64,000 nt of DNA, taken from the NCBI GenBank assembly GCA_030512335.1, contig JAULSU010000001.1, forward strand, positions 2,356,001 through 2,420,000, in the 5' to 3' direction. Positions 10,872 through 21,264 of the stretch are shown here, piece after piece (the stretch's first letter is position 1; every line of letters begins with the position of its first letter). The notes under the pieces were generated by a model, which was not told where the DNA came from, ran no database searches, and worked only from the letters and a program-made list of their open reading frames with translations. Source of the stretch: Immersiella caudata (lineage: Eukaryota; Ascomycota; Sordariomycetes; Sordariales; Lasiosphaeriaceae). The position numbers and the translations under genes were made by a program.

Positions 10872-11855
10872 TCATGTATTCGTGGCAATGTGCTCAGGAT
10901 ACCTCTCCCCCTGGATCTCAAACCTGGCGAGCGTCGCTTCAATCTCGTCCAGCTCCGCGTCGCTGATCTCAACGAGCTTGGAGTTTTCTTTTACCGTTTC
11001 CACGCGCGTCGCGCCAGGAATGGGCGTGATGCTGGGGACGCCGGCGCGGCGGGCGATGGCGCGTGTCCAGTTGATGGCGAGCTGCGCGGGAGTGCAGCCT
11101 TTGGTGGCGGCGAGGGCTTCGACTTGCTTGACAAGCTCGAGGTTGATGTGGAAAACGGAGGGTTGGAACCGGGGGAAGGTGAGGAGCATGGGGTTGGGGA
11201 GGTCGGATGGGGATTTAATCTTGCCGGTGAGCATGCCGGAGCCGAGGGGGGAGTAGGCCACGATCGGGAGGTTGTACTGAGCACAAGCCGCGGCGACGCC
11301 GTTGGTGAGGATATCGGTGGTCCAGAGGGAGAGCTCGGCTTCAACGCAGACGACCTTGGTGAGCTTGACGGCGGCGTGGATGGTTTCGGGGCGGACTTCG
11401 GAGAGGGCAATGCCGCCGACGAGTCCTTGGTCGATATACTCTTGGATGGTGGAGAAGGTCTCGGCCATGTCGACGTTTTGGTCGCGGCGTGCGCACTCGA
11501 ACATGTCGATCTTTTTGCGGCCCCCAAGAAGACGGAGGCAGTTGTCGATGGAGCGGCGGATGCCGGCGCGGGAGCCATCGGCATGGTAGGTCTTGAGGTC
11601 GACGCCGCCCTTGACGCTGATGACGACCTTATCGGCGTCCTCGGGGTACTTGGCGAAGTAGGCCTCGAGGAGGGTGAGGGAGTTGTTTTCGGGTGGGCCG
11701 TAGAATTCGCCGGCGTTCCAGAAGTTCATGCCGTTGGCGAGCGCCTCGCGCATGGCCTCAAACGCTTTCTCGTAGGGCGTGGGCTCCGGACGCCACGTGA
11801 AGCCCATGAGGCCGTACCCGATGGGGCCAATTTCTTGTCCGTTGATGAGCGTCAT
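10872..11855 (-). CDS. Aldo/keto reductase, pyridoxal reductase-like
   Basis: NADPH-dependent aldo/keto reductase of the pyridoxal reductase type (fission yeast Plr1 group); the family reduces pyridoxal to pyridoxine in the cytosol. A single exon of 327 aa starts at ATG 11855 (MTLINGQEIGPIGYGLMGFTW). The likely catalytic Tyr lies in NAGEFYGPP and the Lys in DKVVISVKGG. The position usually held by a catalytic His lies in an FECARRD segment, as in this subgroup. The C-terminal cofactor-binding part contains SITPIPGATR and ENSKLVEIS. An in-frame extension to 11990 exists but starts at TTG and has no family similarity. The substrate could be another small aldehyde. Confidence 0.85.
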   Translation of the reverse strand: MTLINGQEIGPIGYGLMGFTWRPEPTPYEKAFEAMREALANGMNFWNAGEFYGPPENNSLTLLEAYFAKYPEDADKVVISVKGGVDLKTYHADGSRAGIRRSIDNCLRLLGGRKKIDMFECARRDQNVDMAETFSTIQEYIDQGLVGGIALSEVRPETIHAAVKLTKVVCVEAELSLWTTDILTNGVAAACAQYNLPIVAYSPLGSGMLTGKIKSPSDLPNPMLLTFPRFQPSVFHINLELVKQVEALAATKGCTPAQLAINWTRAIARRAGVPSITPIPGATRVETVKENSKLVEISDAELDEIEATLARFEIQGERYPEHIATNT

Positions 11856-12929
11856 GGCAGTCGAGATCCTTCGCAGGGGCGGTTGTCTGGTTGTTGGTGA
11901 TTTGGTTGACGTGAGGGGATATTGATGACCGGTTTGAGTGGATGTGAGGGGTGAGTGGATCTCTGCGATAATGACGGGATGAGAGGTCAAGATACCGTCG
12001 ACATCATGCCTTCTTATATTTCGCTGGACTGGAGATAATCCACGAGATCGTTCGTGGAGCTACCTGCCGTCCCAATCGCGACAGCAGAGCTAAGTCCGGG
12101 TTGGTGGAGCTTCGCAGAAGCGTCACCACGAGAGGCACGGCTGCGGGGAAATGTTCGCTGGGCGGCATCGTGCACTGTAGTGTGCACAAACAGCCGGACT
12201 TTCAACACATCACGTCCCGACTTTAGACGCGAGGTTTTGTTCCAGTGCGCCTCGATCCCGCCTGGATCTAGTATGGGGTCTTGATTTACACGCATTGGTA
12301 ACGCTGCACATCCCAAGCCCCACGGCAGCGACTTGTAGCACAGCGGACCTAACAGCTCCTTAGATCCGTTTGATAGCTGATGTGGATCTCTCGTTCGAAG
12401 GCCTGGCCGAAGTCCATGGCAGGCACGCAGCAAACGTCATTGGCCCAAGTTATCTCCGGACCCTGAACAGCGAGGTGCCGAGAACGGCATAAGCCGGAGC
12501 TCGCTGCAAATCGCTCCTCACGTTCTTATCACCGCCTGCTAGATTTTCGCTGATCGTTGGTCCCCTTTTCTTGGGTGATCTTGGCGATTCTTACTAAGCC
12601 CTGGAGTTTAGCATGGGATAATCGCGAGCTCGAGATTCGCGAGTCCAGGCTCCCTTTTGCAGCAAAGACGGGCCAAAATTGTTTTCCACTTGAGGACTGA
12701 TGCCATGCGGGCTGAAGCTATCGCTAGTTTTAGCTCCGTCCACTCAGCGATCAATTTGTGGTTTACGATAACTGCACTCTTTGTTCGGGTCTCGGTCCCT
12801 TTCTCGCCTAGCTCAAACAATAATTCACGATCCCTTTGTGACGACCCCGTCCCCCACTCTTCAGATGCATCAAGGGACAATGTCGAGCCCCTGAGACCAT
12901 GATCCCTCATTGCAGATTCCCCCGTTGCT
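11856..12929. other. Intergenic, no gene seen
   Basis: About 1.07 kb between the start of the aldo/keto reductase gene and the stop codon of the CCCH gene, both on the minus strand. Short open frames have no domain signal. Confidence 0.4.
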
Positions 12930-14713
12930 CTAAACATCGACCAGCTCCTGGCTCTGACTCTGGGTTGCGGCCGCTGATGGGACGGCAGGATGGGGAGGCG
13001 GCAGCACTACAACAACACCCTGCTTCGAAATCTGGCTGCCTGTCTTCGCGTCCGTCGCATCGCTAACTCCATGGACGGCTTGCGTTATCGGTGTCTGTGC
13101 CTGCTGCTGCTGCTGCTGGGCCTGCAAGACGGACCCGGTGGCCTCGGACGCGATGATATTTGCCTGGGCGTCGGCCTGCGCCTGTTGGGCCCCCTGAGCA
13201 TGTCCCAAACCTTGACCTTGAACATGGCCGTCTCCCTTTTGCTGCTGCTGAACCCTCACATCCCCACTCCCCTCCATCGCCACCGCGACTTTCATCTTCC
13301 CTCCCCTGTCCAACGGAGACACATCCTTTGGCTTCCTCTCCTTCCTCTTCACGCTTGACAGCGCCATCGTCAACCCTATTGCAACGATTAGTTTACACCG
13401 TATCTCCAACATCATCAGGACGAATGTCAAGAGAAATGCGCACCCAGTTCCCTCAACAGTCCCACCGCATCCCTCAACTGCGTCTTCAGCTTCTTATTGC
13501 TCAGCCCCCCAATCCCCCCTCCCTGGGCTCCTAATCCTAGCCCCATCCCCCTCATCACGCCCAACTGCCGAGCGTAATAATCCCTCGCCTGATTCAACCC
13601 CAGATTCTGCGCGTTCGCCTGGCTCGGATACGGCGTTAGCCCTCCCAGACCTCCCAGACCCAACGCAGCAGCAGCAGCAGCAGCAGCTAGGTTGATATCT
13701 ACGTTTGCATGTGTCGTAGGATGGTTCTGACTAGCAGCAGAAAGAGAGGGGGCATCGCCAACGAAGACCTTGGCTAGCCACCAGGTAGGGAACTCGCTGA
13801 GGCCGACTTCAAGGAGGCCCGAGGGAGTGGTGGGCATGGAGTGCTTGTAGCGGCATTGGAGGCCCCATTTGCAGGTGCCGTAGTGGCACCAGTGGCGGCA
13901 GTACTCGTCGACCGACTGAGGCGTAGGTTGCGGGGATGCTGCGGTGGAAGGGGTGGTAGCCTGGTAAACGAGAGGAGTTGGCTTCGAGCTTTTGACCGCG
14001 GTATTGGCCCGCAGTCTGGCCCGCTCGCGTGTCTCCTCTAAGACCACCTCGCTGAGGGCCAGCATATCTTCTTCTATCGATCGAACACCGGGACTCTCGG
14101 CTGCAGTCCTCGAGTCGGGCTGGACCGTGGAGATGGCCTGTTTGTTGTGGGTGCTAGCTGAGAGACCGGCGGTGCGGTTGTGCTGTCCGGCGTTCCAGTG
14201 AGCCTTCATGCGGTCGGCGGGATGGATATCTGTTGCTTTGACGCTGGTCCGCAGCGGCAAGTGCATCGTCGGCTGTGACTGCACAGCTGGGTGAGCGTTG
14301 AGCTGTGCCGGCGAGACTGCGGGAGTGGGAGGCACAACAGGAGTAGGCCCCGCCGCCGAAGCGACTTTTGCAGCGCCCTCCTGGTCACCACGATCACCTT
14401 CCATGTCCTCAACAAGGTCAGCCCAAGACGGTTTAACCCCCTCGCCGTCGGAGGAACTATCATCGCCGGGGGAGTCGTATGCGATGCGCACGGGATAGTG
14501 GCCCTCTGCTTTGATGAAACTGCCGAGATTGGCCAGGCCGATGGTCTGCTGGACAGTTAGCTCACGCGGCGCGCCCGCAATGTCGATCCAGTCAGGTAGC
14601 TCGTCGGTGGCGATGAGGGGGACGATTGAGCCGGGCTGTGTCTGCATTGGGCCAGACGGCGTCTGGACTGTGACCCCAGGGCGGACGAGGAAGAACAGCG
14701 GTTGAGGTGTCAT
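12930..14713 (-). CDS. CCCH zinc-finger protein
   Basis: Probable RNA-binding protein. ATG 14713 begins MTPQPLFFLVRPGV. A conserved N-terminal region (residues 1-90) contains LIATDELPDWIDIAG and LGSFIKAEGHYPVRI. A single CX8CX5CX3H finger (CRHWCHYGTCKWGLQCRYKH) sits near residue 275 and is followed by LSEFPTWWLAKVF. Low-complexity tracts follow: a poly-Ala run encoded near 13671-13691 and Gln runs in the second exon. Exons 14713-13444 and 13375-12930 are joined by a 68-nt intron (gtgcgc...actaatc...aatag), giving 571 aa; the join yields a basic segment (LSSVKRKERKPKD). The finger architecture is shared by several Pezizomycotina proteins without an assigned role, so target RNA and pathway remain unknown. 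Confidence 0.8.
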
Positions 14714-15028
14714 TGTGGACGGCGATGTGTGTTGTCTTGATGATGCTCTTTTAGTGAGTTTTGTGTGACGCTAGCTAGACCCTGATACTTAGTCTTGTCT
14801 GGCGACGATATTGCAATGGGGTATGCCCCAGCGCATGGTTAGGGACGGAGTTCAGGGGTGATATACTTCTCAATTGTGGACACTGACAGAAGCTGTGACT
14901 CTGCTTCCCTTCAAATCCCTCTCAGCCTGTCGACGGCAAACGGCAAACGGCAAACGGCAGAACGACACACACGCACATATTTGCCCCCCCAAAGCCAACC
15001 ATGGCCTCATGCAATCACGCCCACTGCA
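14714..15028. other. Short intergenic, no gene seen
   Basis: This 315-base stretch is the promoter side of the CCCH gene and the 3' flank of the cofactor E gene, both on the minus strand. It contains a short direct repeat (cggcaaa, three copies near 14937-14955). Confidence 0.4.
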
Positions 15029-16938
15029 TCAAATAACTTCCACCCGGATCTTCACCTCCAGCCCATCAACACAATACCCAAACTGCCTGGGGCTATCCCT
15101 CAATTCCGTCTCCCGCTTCACCCACCTTCCAGCCTTCCCCCCTTCCTTTCCCTCCTCTCCCTCCTCTCCCTCCTCTCCCTCCTCTCCCTCCTCTCCCTCC
15201 TCTCCCTCCTCTCCCTCCTCTCCCTCCTCTTCCTCTGCCTCATCGAAGCCCCCCACAGGATCCCACTCCCCCGTCTCCCACACTAGTCTCACCCGCAATG
15301 GCTCCACCCCAAACAACCTTCCCACGATCCCCTTCACCGCATAAATATCAAACGCCTTTGGGATCTGCGTTTTCTTGGTGGCCATACTCTCACCTGCAGT
15401 ACCAGAGGCGAGGTGAAATTCAACGCCTATCAACCTAGCGTCGAGGAAGTTGGGGTTCATTTCCTTTCTGCGGATAACAGCTGGTTCGCCATAAGCATCG
15501 CAGAGCTCGGCCCAGCGCCGGTGGCGAGACAGAATAGAAGCCTCTTCAGATTCGGGTGCCGCAGAGAGTTGGCGAGCAGTGCGGGATAGGTAAAACATTT
15601 CGGCGTTGGAGCGGTCGGCTGCGGTGATGGTGGAGAAGTTGATGATTTTCATGGTGGGAGGGAGGCGGGCAAGGAGAAGCATGTAGGCCTCCTCGGTGGA
15701 AGACGTTGTTTTTGATGTAGCGGCGGCTGCGGTGGTAGTATCGAGGTCGGGGTTGTCGTAGATGGGATTGTGGGCGAAGCGGAGGGAGGTGAGGCCCGGG
15801 AAGGAGGTCGGGAGGGCGTCTATGAAGGACCAGGAGGATATTTGATTGTAAGATACGTCAAGGTAGGCGAGATTTTTTTCAAACACGGGCGTGGTGGGAG
15901 AGGAGGGTGAGGTGATACTGGTGATGCGGTTGCTTTTGAGATGGATATTTCGGAGGGAAGTGATGGCAGCAAGGGGGGCGATGTCAGCAATGGAGGTAAA
16001 CTCGTTGAACTCCATGTGAACTGAGACGAGCGTGGAGGTGAAGGATGCAGTTGGGATCACGGAGAGGGATGAGAGTTGGTTGGCGCTAGAGAAGAGGGAG
16101 TTTACCGATGGGAACTTGGAGACGACATGACATATCTCCGGCCACGACAAGAGCGTCTCGTCAATGGCTAGCTCTCTGATGTTTTGGAACACCGGCCCCG
16201 CTGTTTCGAGCTTTTCATCTTCCAAGACGTTCTGAAAGCGGTTGCCCCTGGTAATGTTTAGCATGTCAGTGCTCCACACACTTCGGGATAGAACTCACTT
16301 CACGCGCAGAACCTGCAAGTTCTTCAACTCCGCGCAAATATCCACGACCGTTCCCAGCTGACCGAACAGATTACGGCTCAAGTCCAATTCTGTCACTTTA
16401 GGACAGACTTGGCTGATAGACTGCTCACTTCCAGCCTGATCCGGCGGTGGTGATGCATAGGCGATTTGGGTGCCGTCGAGGAAGACGTTCTTCAACTCAG
16501 CCAGTTGCGCTTGCTGGCGACGAATTTTGTCAAATCCAATCTCCTCGGCCACTTTACCTGAAATAATAATCTGCTTCTTTGGCGCAGAGTCGTCGGTCTT
16601 CGCAGCATCCGAGGCATACTTGAGATTCAGCGCTGAGACAAAGGTCTGGCGTGCATCGGCTGGGCGAGTTGGGCGGACGAATGACGCCGCTGTCGGTGAC
16701 TTGGATTTGCCTAAAAAAAACCGATCAGAGACTACTCCAAGAGATTTTTACGACAGGAGAGCCCACATGAAAAGTATCGAACCCCTCTGTGCTGGCCGTC
16801 GTGCTTGCCACGAGATGTGTCATCCCACTCGACGCCCAGCCATGAGCCAGTCGTCCCCGCGACTTCACCGCTGTACCGAACAGTGCACAGCGCGCCGTCG
16901 TATGACCGACGTTGGCCGATAATTGCTTCAGACGGCAT
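15029..16938 (-). CDS. Tubulin-folding cofactor E (TBCE/Pac2)
   Basis: Chaperone that captures alpha-tubulin during assembly of the alpha/beta heterodimer. Domains in order: CAP-Gly at about residues 5-60 (GEVAGTTGSWLGVEWDD), leucine-rich repeats at about 140-400 (VTELDLSRNLF, LAYLDVSYNQIS, LTSLRFAHNPI), and a C-terminal ubiquitin-like domain. Exons: 16938-16767, 16710-16299 and 16247-15029, giving 600 aa; both joins restore family sequence (RYFSCKSKSPTAASF and LRVKGNRFQ). ATG 16938 (MPSEAII) is preferred over an upstream in-frame codon because CAP-Gly begins directly after it. Unusual: the ubiquitin-like domain carries a run of about eight Gly-Glu-Glu repeats encoded by a 9-nt minisatellite. 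Alpha-tubulin itself is encoded 17 kb away. Confidence 0.93.
15149..15229. repeat. 9-nt minisatellite coding for Gly-Glu-Glu repeats
   Basis: About eight to nine near-perfect copies of tccctcctc (gaggaggga on the coding strand) inside the last exon of the cofactor E gene. The repeat is in frame, so length changes add or remove three residues. Confidence 0.9.
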
Positions 16939-17367
16939 GGCTTGTGATTCTGTGTGAGTTCGTCTGGCCGACAGTTGGTTTGGATTTCTCGACCCACAAT
17001 CCTTGTTGAGGTTTGCTAGGCCCAACTTGGATTTTAACGCCATGCTGAGATCCAGGCAACCACCACCACTGCGCTGGTATTGTTTGGGTTAAGAGAGCGC
17101 ACCAATCATCTCACACCGTCCCCTTACACCCCTCATCGGAAGTCAACAACACACGCATCTCACTCTGTTGCCTGCCTTGGGAGTTTTGGATTTCTTCTCC
17201 TTTTCCTCAAAATACCTAAAATCTCTTCACCGAAACGCTGCTTCGTTGCCGTCCCCCAAACTGTTACCAATTGATGGAGACCAAACGCATTCAGACAAAA
17301 GCTAGCCGACAGACAAATTCAAGTGAACAGTCTACAACAGGTAAGTTTTACAAAGACAAAATTCCGC
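16939..17367. other. Intergenic, promoter side of cofactor E
   Basis: This 429-base stretch holds no gene signal. Confidence 0.4.
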
Positions 17368-18367
17368 TCAGAGCTTGCTCTTTGCCTCGCCCACAACCTT
17401 CATCAGTGCCCTTCCATTGCTCAAGCAAACCTTGCCCCCTTCCACTTTGACTTCAAACCGAATGTCCTCCCACCCATCCTTAATCTCCCCCGTCCTCCAC
17501 ACCGAAGTTACCAACTTATCCCCCGGCCTCACGGGGCTTGCAAACCGCGCCTGATACTCCTTGATATTCGCCGGATCACTCGCTCCCAGCGCCTTCAGCA
17601 GCCCGTGGCAGGCCCAGTTAAACGAGTATAGCCCGTGAATGATCACACCCCCAAAGCCCATCTTTACACCCGGTCCAGGGGTGGCATGGAGCGGGTTATA
17701 ATCTCCATTCAACCGATACAGCAACGCCGTCTCGGCGCTCGTCGTCTCCTCAAACACCACATCCGGCTTCTTATTCTTCGGCGCGGGGTAGTTCACCGTC
17801 GCGGGACCCTTTGGTCCGCTCCAGCCACCTTGCCCGACATAAAATGCCGAGCCAATTACCCGCGAATAGACCTCGCCCGTGGAAACCTCGACCAGATCCG
17901 TCTGGGTGTCGACTACCGTACCAGGCCGCCCCTTATCCCAGACGCCGATCACCTTGGTGCGGACTTCGAATTTCTTGCCTTGCGAGGTGGGCGGAAGGGG
18001 CTTGAGGAACTGGACGAGGCGTTGGCCATCGACAGCGCGCGTTGCGTCGAAAGCGGGGACACCAGGGATCTGGATGGCTTTTTGGGCGGCGTAAAAGTCA
18101 ATGACTTCTTGGGTGTTGTTCTTGAAGGGCAGGATAACGGGGTACGTTGGAAACACCGAAAAATCGGGGTGGAGTTCCTAGAAAAGCCATATCAGCACCG
18201 GATGGGGTTGACGCTCAGCGAAGAGGCCGTACGTAGAGGAAGTGAAGCTCTTCCTTGGTGGCGCCAATGGAGCGGGCGAAGAGCAGCACATCCCTCTTGA
18301 GCCAGGTTACCTCGGCGGGGGGATACTCGAAACCGACGCCGGGCGTTGGGTTCGCCGTTGTGGCCAT
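17368..18367 (-). CDS. Peroxisomal MaoC-type enoyl-CoA hydratase (hydratase 2)
   Basis: Double hot-dog hydratase of the MaoC/hydratase-2 family, which hydrates trans-2-enoyl-CoA in (R)-specific beta-oxidation. The hydratase-2 motif is clear in the C-terminal half: LNGDYNPLHATPG, then GFGGVIIHGLYSFNWACHG, with the Asp, Asn and His of the active-site loop present. The last three residues are SKL, a canonical PTS1 signal. Exons 18367-18233 and 18177-17368 are joined by a 55-nt phase-0 intron, giving 314 aa; the join reads LHFLY|ELHPDFSVFPTYPV as in the family. Unlike fungal multifunctional enzyme Fox2 it carries no dehydrogenase domains, so it is a stand-alone hydratase. Confidence 0.9.
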
Positions 18368-20159
18368 TGTTGGATTAGGGAGTAAGGTACTACGTGAAGA
18401 CTGGCGGATATTGTTTTCTTGCAAACAAAACAGCCGCCAATTGCCGCAACTGGGAGGGCGACTCTTATATCGGCTGGAACTCGTTTCCCCGGCAGTCCAG
18501 TGTCAGTGGGGTACAGCTTACCCCGACCTCACATCCCGGAGTGCGGGGGTGGGGTTTGTCAATTCCCCGATTTCAGCGCCAGCCGAGGTTGATTCGCGTG
18601 GCTACTGGGGATCAGTGGGCTCTTGGCCAATCAGCATGCCCCCTCCAGCAATACCGAGTGCACTGGTCGATTACCTGCCGCTTGAACTTTTCCCCTGATG
18701 GAGATGCACTGGATGAGATGGAACATGGAGGTTCGTTGGGGATTGTCTTCAGAACTCGTTTATCGAGTCTAAAACGTACTATCGAGGCTCTCTGAGATTC
18801 ATAGCACCAACTTTCGAGGCATTGCGCTCCTTATCATCCGTACTGATGTAACCTCCGACTTGCCCAACCGAAATCTGGTGGTCAGGAAGCTGGCAGGACT
18901 GAGTCCCGTTGTAACATCTTCACATCGACTCATAGGACAAAGCAAATATGCAACTTCATCCACTGTTTAGCTTCAGATCGGCATTTCCAATCTGTTAACG
19001 ATACCTCAACACGAAGCTTCAACAACACCCAAGCTCTGTGGTGGACTCACTACTGGAGGCTAGGACGACAACACTAGCTGACAGTAAAGTCGCACCCGGA
19101 TTGGTTGCTCCCTCGTCGTTCGGCCTTTGAGCCTAAGGTAAGTGACTAAGTCGTTCATGCGGCGCTGTCTTGCTTCCATCAGAGCAGGGAGTCTGTTTGG
19201 TGGGCGTGACATCTCCAGTAGCGAGACTGCCAAGAGGTGGCGGGTAACCCCGCGATCACTCAGCCCTAACCCAGGGTGTTTTCGAACCCACGAAAGCCAA
19301 CATCATGCAGTATTTTTCAGAGTCTGCTTGCACTTATAACAAATCGAACGCGAATGGCTCAAGATCACGGAAAATATCAAGATCCACAGTATCCAGCCAT
19401 TGAAACGGCCAAAATAGGTTAATCTAGGAATGCAACGCAGTCCCCACTAAATGTCTACACCGCTGGTGGACCCCTCTCTGACGGTTTGTCAAAAAAATTC
19501 TTGGAACCCTCTCCATGAATGACATTGAGCGTTCAAAGCTAAGGTGAACCATTGGAGTTCCAATCCTCTCTACAATCGGCTTACACTAAAGGTTCGGCAA
19601 TCGACAGCATAGCGGTCCCATTGCTCATGACGCCCTAAGCTCAGTAACCCGTGTGCCTCTTCTACCTATTGTGAGCTATTGTTCACCAAGACAATGGCTC
19701 TAAGCAACAAAGGCACAATGGCTCGCAACAAAGGCGATGCCACAAGTACGAAGACGGAAAACTCTTCACGACCTCTAAATAAAACGAAGATAACGCTATC
19801 ATCACAAGCGACGCCTCTTCCAGACTCAGAAGGTTTTCGGCAACAGAACCTTACTCCCACACACACCTCTCTCCACCGACCACGCGCTCACAAAATCCGG
19901 TTACAACGTCGACGGAGATTACTCCTTTCTCTATACTATAATATCTTGCGAAAACCGCGTTTGTACCAACTCGAAAAGTGTCAAAGTCACCGGTCCGCAG
20001 GCCGCAACAAGACGCTAAAAACGCTTCAAAAAACGTAGGTTACTCGCCATGTACCGGAATATCACGACGGTACCCATCTCTGCAGCTTCGTATATTAACA
20101 GACGGTTCAGGGACCAACTATTCAAATTGAGAATCATTCCAGTCACAATATCAGATGAG
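18368..20159. other. Gene-poor 1.8 kb
   Basis: No convincing gene. A 5'-flank for the 20160 gene is expected here. A 119-codon open frame at 19679-20038 has no recognisable similarity and unusual composition, so I do not call it. Confidence 0.4.
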
Positions 20160-20957
20160 ATGGCACCGAGGGCCTCCCATCAGGAGGATGTCTCTGACGA
20201 CGACACCACCCAAACAGCCAGTGTCAGTAGCGCTGACAGCCGGCCGATGTCTGAGGCGTCCCTCGTCCCCTCAAACTCAACTGCCGTAACGACTCCAGAC
20301 ATGTCTGAGTCTGAGGCGAAAGAACCAGAGGCGGAGGCTGGTCCTCCTGCCAAGCGGGTCAAAATTGTCGTCAAGAAGGCCACAGAAACCACCCTGGGGC
20401 ATAATGCCTCCGCCATCATCAAGGCAAACACCAAAACCAAGCTCGCCTCCCCGCCTAAGCTTGCCGAGCCTCTCATGACCAGAGCCATCCCCAGCCCCGC
20501 CACAGCAAAGACCACCGTGCCCGCCATGGCCGCTGCCTCTCCCCAAGGAACCAAGCGCAAGCGCGACGCCCCGGTCGCCCTTAAAAGGCCCACGGCCTTC
20601 CACGAAACCCGCGTGCAAGAGATGCTCATTAACCCGGCAGACTTTGACGACTGCGTCTTCGCAGCTCCTGCCAGCGCCCGCGGCAAGCTCCGGCGGAGCC
20701 GGCAGCGCTTCCAGCGATTCCGCCAGAGCCAGGGGAGTCTCCCGCCTCCCAACATTTCTGGAGCGTTGCCGGGACTCAAGGGCCGCGCGGCGACAGAAGA
20801 TGACGCCAGCGGGGAGGAGAGGTCGCGACCAAAGTTGACCAAGGCGGTAAAAGATGCAGGAGACGGCGGCCTTGTGTTGGGCTGGGTGCCCGGTGAACCG
20901 AGGTGGAAGCGGCGAAGTTATTTTGGCCCCGGGCGGAGCCGGTTAGGCTGGAACTGA
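20160..20957 (+). CDS. Unrecognised basic, low-complexity protein
   Basis: I do not recognise this product. ATG 20160 (MAPRASHQEDVSDDD) opens 265 codons; an in-frame ATG at 20049 would add 37 residues of less typical composition. The first 100 residues are acidic and Ser/Thr-rich. After that come basic clusters that look like nuclear localisation signals (AKRVKIVVKK, GTKRKRD), a middle segment (ETRVQEMLINPADFDDCVFA), an Arg/Gln-rich stretch (RRSRQRFQRFRQSQG) and a Trp/Arg-rich tail (LGWVPGEPRWKRRSYFG). The central and terminal segments do not look like random read-through, and codon use resembles neighbouring genes. A nuclear protein is a reasonable guess; no function is assigned. Confidence 0.6.
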   Translation: MAPRASHQEDVSDDDTTQTASVSSADSRPMSEASLVPSNSTAVTTPDMSESEAKEPEAEAGPPAKRVKIVVKKATETTLGHNASAIIKANTKTKLASPPKLAEPLMTRAIPSPATAKTTVPAMAAASPQGTKRKRDAPVALKRPTAFHETRVQEMLINPADFDDCVFAAPASARGKLRRSRQRFQRFRQSQGSLPPPNISGALPGLKGRAATEDDASGEERSRPKLTKAVKDAGDGGLVLGWVPGEPRWKRRSYFGPGRSRLGWN

Positions 20958-21264
20958 TCAGGCCTTCTTTTTCTCTTTCAAAGACACGATGAAGAGCATT
21001 TGAAGCATGTTCGGAATTTGAAAAGGCATCCGTCTAGCGTTGTTAAGGGCGTTTCTGGTGGGTATACAGGCCTGTGGGCATTTTAGAGAGGCGCCAGGGC
21101 ATTTTCCGAAGGCCAGGATGGGATCAGTTGATGCAGTTCGAAAATAACGGCGTTTGACGAGCAGCCAGACTGCGTATATAGACAAGAAAGAGACGCCTCA
21201 CGGCGTGGGGGGAAGCCAACTCTGACGATAACCACGTCCCAATTCCGGCCAACAAATAAGATTC
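20958..21264. other. Intergenic, convergent 3' ends
   Basis: This 307-base stretch lies between convergent stop codons. I see no gene. Confidence 0.45.

Noticed and set aside
10890..11900. A 336-codon open frame on the plus strand
   Set aside because: It lies antisense to the well supported aldo/keto reductase and has the biased Gly/Glu/Val composition of a GC-rich shadow frame.
13090..13120. CTG/CAG trinucleotide run as a possible stand-alone microsatellite
   Set aside because: It is in frame within the CCCH gene and encodes Gln, so it is described with that gene.
19262..19275. Telomere-like ccctaaccc word
   Set aside because: It is a single occurrence without tandem repetition, so it is chance.
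19679..20038. A 119-codon plus-strand frame before the basic protein
   Set aside because: No similarity, no Kozak-like context, and its end does not splice plausibly into the next frame; probably leader sequence.
20180..20842. A 220-codon minus-strand frame with hydrophobic stretches
   Set aside because: It is the reverse of the Ala/Pro/Lys-rich coding region and shows no independent start context or domain.
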